Shown here: piece by piece, positions 60,314 to 64,000 of the stretch
Position numbering within the stretch: position 1 is the first letter of the stretch
Layout: every line of letters begins with the position of its first letter
Origin: Novosphingobium decolorationis
Lineage (GTDB): Bacteria > Pseudomonadota > Alphaproteobacteria > Sphingomonadales > Sphingomonadaceae
Direction of reading: 5' to 3'
Length of the DNA stretch: 64,000 bases
Assembly: GCF_018417475.1 (NCBI RefSeq)
Contig: NZ_CP054856.1
Span: forward strand, 2,759,001 to 2,823,000
Translations under genes and position numbers: made by a program
Notes under the pieces: model-generated
The model's input: the letters and a program-made list of their open reading frames with translations, nothing else
The model's database searches: none
What the model was told of the DNA's origin: nothing

Positions 60314-60643
60314 GTGACCAACAAGCCGCAGATGGCCAAACCCCAGACCGCCGGTCGCCGGGACATGCCCGGCCTGGACGAAGGCGATGACCAGACCTTC
60401 GCGATGATCACCGCGCTGGCCAGCGAACTGGCCATGGCGCGCGAGCGTATCGACACGCTCGAGCGCCTGCTGGCCCAGGCTGGCACGCTCGACGCAGGCG
60501 CGGTCGAGGCCTATGTTCCCGACGAGGACGCCGCCAAGGCGCGCGGCGCGCTGCGCCAGCGCCTGATCGGCAAGGTATTCCGCCCGATCAGCGAGGCGGC
60601 CATGCGCCGCGCGGCCAAGACCACTTCGAACCAGGGAGCCTGA
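60314..60643 (+). CDS. small coiled-coil protein
   Basis: A 109-residue acidic and helical protein starting with GTG (AAGAGGTG upstream). Residues 28-56 (T-F-A-M-I-T-A-L-A-S-E-L-A-M-A-R-E-R) form a heptad-like coiled coil, and the tail is basic (R-Q-R-L-I-G-K-V-F-R-P-I-S-E-A-A-M-R-R). No domain is known. It lies three bases before the methyltransferase gene, so the two probably act together. Confidence 0.7.
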   Translation: MTNKPQMAKPQTAGRRDMPGLDEGDDQTFAMITALASELAMARERIDTLERLLAQAGTLDAGAVEAYVPDEDAAKARGALRQRLIGKVFRPISEAAMRRAAKTTSNQGA

Positions 60644-60646
60644 ACC

Positions 60647-61759
60647 ATGTCGCATCCGATGCTTGCCAGCGCCAACCACGACGAGACCACCGAACAGCTC
60701 TTCGTGCGCGACCTGCAGTACTGGCTCTACACCGAGGTCGAACCGCACGAGCGCCAGATCGCCGAGGAACTGGACCCGGGCCTCAGCCACAACGCACGCG
60801 CCGAAGAGGTCTTCGACAAGCTGCACAAGGAGCCCGCGTTCCTGGGCTGGTCGAACATGCGCCGCACCACGCAGGAACTCCTTTGGGATTCGGTGTGGAA
60901 CTGCGTCGATCGCCAGGCCGGTGAGCTGGACGCCAAGGCTTCCGAGGCGGCCGAGATCGGCTCGCTGACGCTGGCCGAGGACTTCCAGGTCCCCGATTAC
61001 CTGGAAGACGCCCACGTCCATCTCATGCCCGGCGGCTACGGTTCGGACACCGACGGCGTGCGCCAGGGCGCGCTGATGGACCGCGGCGGTGCGGTCTACA
61101 TGCTGGGCCGCAACGGCGGTTTCCTCAACGACGGGCGCGGCAAGGCCGTCGCGGCGCACCTCGCCTCGTGCTACCCCGATTTCCAGCCCGAGAAGCTGGT
61201 CGAACTGGGCTGCGGCGTGGGCTCGAGCGTCATTCCCGTCGCCGAAGCATACCCCAAGGCGGAGGCCTACGCGGTCGACGTCGGCGCCTCGGTGCTGCGC
61301 TACGCGCATGCGCGCGCCGCGCACTTGGGAGCAGCCATTCACTTCGTGCAGGACGATGCCGAGAAGACCCGCTTTGCAGATGAGAGCTTCGATCTCGTCT
61401 TCACCGCGGCGGTCATGCACGAGACCTCGCCCGAGGCGATCCAGAACATCCTCACGGAAAGCCATCGCCTGCTGCGTAAGGGCGGCATCGCGGTCCACCT
61501 CGAAGTGCCCGTCAAGTACGAGACGCTCGACCTGTGGAGCCAGGTGATCGCGGGCATGGAACGCGACTACAACAACGAGCCCGCCTGGCAGGAAGCCACC
61601 TCGGCCGACTACGGCGCGCTGATGACGGCGGCCGGGTTCGAGGACGTGAAGGTCGGTTTCCAGGATGCGGTCCTGGGGCCGGACATGTCGGCGAGCAAGT
61701 TCGGCGAGGAATCGAAGGGCGTCTTCCTGTCCTGGTTCGTGACCTCGGGCCGCAAGTAA
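60647..61759 (+). CDS. class I SAM-dependent methyltransferase with a helical N-terminal domain
   Basis: A 370-residue protein. Residues 1-170 are a family-specific helical domain with no known function. A Rossmann methyltransferase domain follows: motif I is L-V-E-L-G-C-G-V-G-S-S near residue 187, motif II A-Y-A-V-D-V-G, and F-D-L-V-F-T-A-A-V-M-H-E-T-S near 255. The substrate is unknown. The upstream coiled-coil protein may deliver it. GGGAGCC lies before the ATG. Confidence 0.85.
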   Translation: MSHPMLASANHDETTEQLFVRDLQYWLYTEVEPHERQIAEELDPGLSHNARAEEVFDKLHKEPAFLGWSNMRRTTQELLWDSVWNCVDRQAGELDAKASEAAEIGSLTLAEDFQVPDYLEDAHVHLMPGGYGSDTDGVRQGALMDRGGAVYMLGRNGGFLNDGRGKAVAAHLASCYPDFQPEKLVELGCGVGSSVIPVAEAYPKAEAYAVDVGASVLRYAHARAAHLGAAIHFVQDDAEKTRFADESFDLVFTAAVMHETSPEAIQNILTESHRLLRKGGIAVHLEVPVKYETLDLWSQVIAGMERDYNNEPAWQEATSADYGALMTAAGFEDVKVGFQDAVLGPDMSASKFGEESKGVFLSWFVTSGRK

Positions 61760-61787
61760 GCCCGGGCCCGGAAGGGCCTGAACCGAA

Positions 61788-61822
61788 AAGGGGCGCTCTT
61801 CCACATAGGGAGAGCGCCCCTT
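61788..61822. terminator. terminator between the methyltransferase and channel genes
   Basis: AAGGGGCGCTCT and AGAGCGCCCCTT form a perfect 12-bp stem with an 11-base loop, followed by TTGTT. Confidence 0.8.
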
Positions 61823-61847
61823 GTTCGTGGCCGGCGTCCGCCGCGCG

Positions 61848-62951
61848 CTACTTCACCTTGCCCAGCACCCGGGTGAGGTCATTGCGCCATTTCGACCCTT
61901 CGACGATCTGGAGCAGGGAGATGTCGACCGGCTCGCGCAGGGCGCTGTCGGGGCCGGTGGCGATGGCATAGTCCTGCCGCCCGAACGTGCCGGGAAGGAC
62001 GCGCAGGGTATTCGTGGTGTCCTTGCGCACGCGGTAGCGCAGCAGCGGCTCGTCGTAGACGAAAGCCTCGATCCGGCCCTCGCGCAGGGCCGCAAGGCCG
62101 CTCTCGATGTCGGGATAGCCGGTAAAGGCGATGCCCTCGCTGGAGAGCCATTCATCGCTTGCAGACGCGCGGATCGAGCCGACCGAGGCCACGGCGAGGT
62201 CCTCCGGCCCGCCGATCGCGCCGGTCAGTCGCCCGCTCGTCAGCGAGGAGGCGATCATGCCGGTGAAGGTCGAAATGATCAGGATTGCCGCGAACATCCA
62301 GACCAGCGCGATGGCCTTGCCCGCCGCCGTCCTGGGCGCCTTGTCGCCATAGCCCACCGTGGTCATCGTCACCGCGGAGAACCAGAATCCGGCAAACAGG
62401 CCGCGCGGGCCGGGCGCAAATTCCTCGGCGTTGTGGCGCCGCTCGACCAGCCAGAACAGGAGCCCCACCACCAGCAGCAGCGCGCATAGCGCCAGAATCG
62501 CCTGAAGGAACTGGAGCGTGAAGAAGTTGCGCAGGAGCGAAAGCCAGGCCGGCGGCGCCTTGGGCACGGCGATGCCGAAGCCGGTGGCGTAGAAGGGGTG
62601 GGTGAAGTCGACCTGCTCCTCGCGCGCGGCCGTCACCGTGAGCGCACCCACGCTGGCGTCATAGCGCCCGTCGGCCACCCCATCGACCAGACCGGCCAGG
62701 TCGCTCTCGACGAACGTGTACTCGTAGCCCCGCTGCTCGGCGATTTCACGCCACATGTCGATGGCAAGGCCCGACCAGGTACCATCGCCGTCCTTCATCA
62801 CGAAGGGCGGGGCTACGCGCGTCGCGACGGTCAGGCTCTGCCCGGTCTCCTGCGCCCGGGCAGGCAGGGCCGAGAGGCAGGAGGCGAGTGCCAGGAAGAC
62901 CGCGAGAAGGGAAAGCAGGGCAGGCGGTGTCTTCACTGGCAGGCGGGGCAT
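61848..62951 (-). CDS. GluR0-like ligand-gated potassium channel
   Basis: A 367-residue protein. A signal peptide ends at A-R-A-Q (about residue 33). The first half of a periplasmic solute-binding domain follows (S1: V-A-T-R-V-A-P-P-F, D-F-T-H-P-F-Y), then a membrane helix, a pore loop with the potassium filter T-T-V-G-Y-G-D at 197-203, a second helix and the remaining binding half (S2: G-S-I-R-A-S-A-S-D-E, F-V-Y-D-E-P-L). This is the architecture of the prokaryotic glutamate receptor GluR0. The ligand is unknown. ATG 62951 has GGAG five bases upstream. Confidence 0.9.
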   Translation of the reverse strand: MPRLPVKTPPALLSLLAVFLALASCLSALPARAQETGQSLTVATRVAPPFVMKDGDGTWSGLAIDMWREIAEQRGYEYTFVESDLAGLVDGVADGRYDASVGALTVTAAREEQVDFTHPFYATGFGIAVPKAPPAWLSLLRNFFTLQFLQAILALCALLLVVGLLFWLVERRHNAEEFAPGPRGLFAGFWFSAVTMTTVGYGDKAPRTAAGKAIALVWMFAAILIISTFTGMIASSLTSGRLTGAIGGPEDLAVASVGSIRASASDEWLSSEGIAFTGYPDIESGLAALREGRIEAFVYDEPLLRYRVRKDTTNTLRVLPGTFGRQDYAIATGPDSALREPVDISLLQIVEGSKWRNDLTRVLGKVK

Positions 62952-62998
62952 GTGCACTCCGTGATGGGCCGCGACTGCGGCCGGGAGCGCCCATCCTG

Positions 62999-64000
62999 TC
63001 AGCTGCGGTAAAGGGCGTCCAGACGCGCGCCGTAGCGTTCCTTGAGCTTGTGGCGGCGGATCTTGAGGCTGGGGGTCAGTTCCTCGTTCTCGATCGCGAA
63101 GGGCTCGTCGGCAAAGGCGAACTGGCGCACTTTCTCGATCACCGACATCTCGCGGTTGACCCGGTCGATGGCCTCGCGAATGGCCGCGCGGAAGGCGGGC
63201 AGGGCCTGGAGGGTGGCCAGATCGCCCTCCTCACCGTTCTCCTGCGCCCATTCGCGCGCCCAGTCCGCATCGGGCACGATCAGGCCCACGACGTAGGGAC
63301 GACGGTCGCCCGCGACCATGGCCTGCGCGATCTCGTTCTGGAGCGTGAGCATCGATTCGATCCGCTGGGGCGAGACGTTGTCGCCCTTGTCGTTGACGAT
63401 CATGTCCTTCTTGCGGTCGGTGATGCAGATGCGGCCCTTCTCGTCGATGTGGCCGATGTCGCCGGTGTGGAGCCAGCCGTTCTGGAGCGCGGCCTCGCTC
63501 GCGGCCGCGTTCTGCCAGTAGCCGTGCATGACCAGCTCGCCGCGCACGAGGATCTCGCCATCCTCGGCAATCTGCACTTCGGCGCCGCGCATCGGCGGGC
63601 CGACAGTGTCCATCTTGATCCCGGCGCGCGGGCGGTTGACCGAGATGACGGGGCCGCTCTCGGTCTGGCCGTAGCCCTGCAGGAGCGTGAGGCCCATCGC
63701 CTCGAAGAAGATGCCGATCTCGGGGTTGAGCGGCGCGCCGCCCGACACGAGCGCCTTCATCCGCCCGCCGAACTTGGCGCGGATCTTGGGGCGCAGCGTA
63801 CGCTCGAGCAGTGCGTCGAGCGGGTAGTCGGTCAGGCGCCGTTTGCCGGCGGCCTTGCGCATGGCGACCGCGATGGCCTGGTCCATCATCCACTTGGCCG
63901 CGCCGCCCTGCTTCTCGATCTGTTTCATGATCTTGGTGCGCAGAACCTCGAACAGGCGCGGCACGACGACCATGATCGTGGGGCCGACCTCCTCGATGTT
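62999..64000 (-). CDS. long-chain fatty-acid-CoA ligase (AMP-binding), 5' end outside window
   Basis: The 3' part of an AMP-dependent synthetase; the frame stays open to the right edge, so the N-terminal half is missing. Visible are V-V-P-R-L-F-E-V-L, the A5 motif G-Y-G-Q-T-E-S-G-P, H-T-G-D-I-G-H-I-D-E and the hinge D-R-K-K-D-M-I-V-N-D-K-G-D-N-V-S-P, which match FAA1/FadD15-type ligases. It activates fatty acids as acyl-AMP and then acyl-CoA. Its ATG lies outside; the internal ATG at 63973 is not the real start. Confidence 0.9.
   Translation of the reverse strand, partial: NIEEVGPTIMVVVPRLFEVLRTKIMKQIEKQGGAAKWMMDQAIAVAMRKAAGKRRLTDYPLDALLERTLRPKIRAKFGGRMKALVSGGAPLNPEIGIFFEAMGLTLLQGYGQTESGPVISVNRPRAGIKMDTVGPPMRGAEVQIAEDGEILVRGELVMHGYWQNAAASEAALQNGWLHTGDIGHIDEKGRICITDRKKDMIVNDKGDNVSPQRIESMLTLQNEIAQAMVAGDRRPYVVGLIVPDADWAREWAQENGEEGDLATLQALPAFRAAIREAIDRVNREMSVIEKVRQFAFADEPFAIENEELTPSLKIRRHKLKERYGARLDALYRS

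Noticed and set aside
59993..61804. A 603-residue minus-strand ORF
   Set aside because: Antisense shadow of the methyltransferase gene and its neighbours.

Overview
The window is a 64 kb piece of a GC-rich alphaproteobacterial chromosome, most likely from a sphingomonad (Novosphingobium or a close relative). This rests on the gene families (CarD, HemJ, DUF6489, DUF1491, UrcA, a long HPF, a TonB-dependent receptor of sphingomonad type) and on the gene order. It is inference, because no 16S rRNA gene is present. No tRNA, rRNA, CRISPR array, prophage or insertion-sequence transposase was seen.

The centre of interest is the chromosomal replication origin region. On the minus strand lie mnmE, mnmG, rsmG, parA and parB (15.7 to 10.0 kb), followed to the right by rho, hemJ and hemE (minus, 20.4-23.4 kb). 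A 370 bp gap at 23448-23817 has an AT-rich stretch, several DnaA-box-like 9-mers and eight GANTC sites. It is followed by ppsR, maf, aroE, coaE, dnaQ, hpf and ptsN on the plus strand. The hemE/oriC/ppsR order is the Caulobacter-type origin. Five parS sites lie at 11.8-18.5 kb, and a PopZ-like gene (DUF2497) sits at 33.8 kb, so origin, partition system and probable polar anchor occur within about 25 kb.

Left flank (0-9.8 kb): a helicase tail, an S4 protein, ferredoxin FdxA, CarD, a lipoprotein, dGTPase, Sua5, a DUF815 ATPase, a membrane-anchored PQQ-type dehydrogenase and free-Met-sulfoxide reductase. Right flank (29-48 kb): SleB-like hydrolase, xth, erpA, a CBS protein, thioesterases, popZ-tolC-pcm, class I fumarase, a LytS/LytTR two-component pair, a lipid-kinase-like protein, a phosphoesterase, a PadR/DUF1700/DUF2807 operon and a Tat-type sulfatase, then rplM-rpsI at 48.5-49.5 kb.

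From 49.7 to 56.2 kb is an accessory catabolic cluster: a divergent LysR regulator facing a tightly packed operon of TonB receptor, exported metallo-beta-lactamase-fold hydrolase, Rieske oxygenase and type I extradiol dioxygenase. It looks like an uptake, oxidation and ring-cleavage route for an unidentified aromatic compound. The right end holds cutA, ctaA, a MerC-like protein, thiS-thiG, an unrecognised gene, a coiled-coil protein plus methyltransferase pair, a GluR0-like ligand-gated ion channel and the 3' part of an acyl-CoA synthetase gene.

The most novel-looking signal is a family of palindromic intergenic repeats. Five copies measure 127 bp each although their middles differ in sequence, and diverged or partial copies bring the total to eight. 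Each copy has two short outer hairpins around a long central inverted repeat, and most sit between convergent genes.
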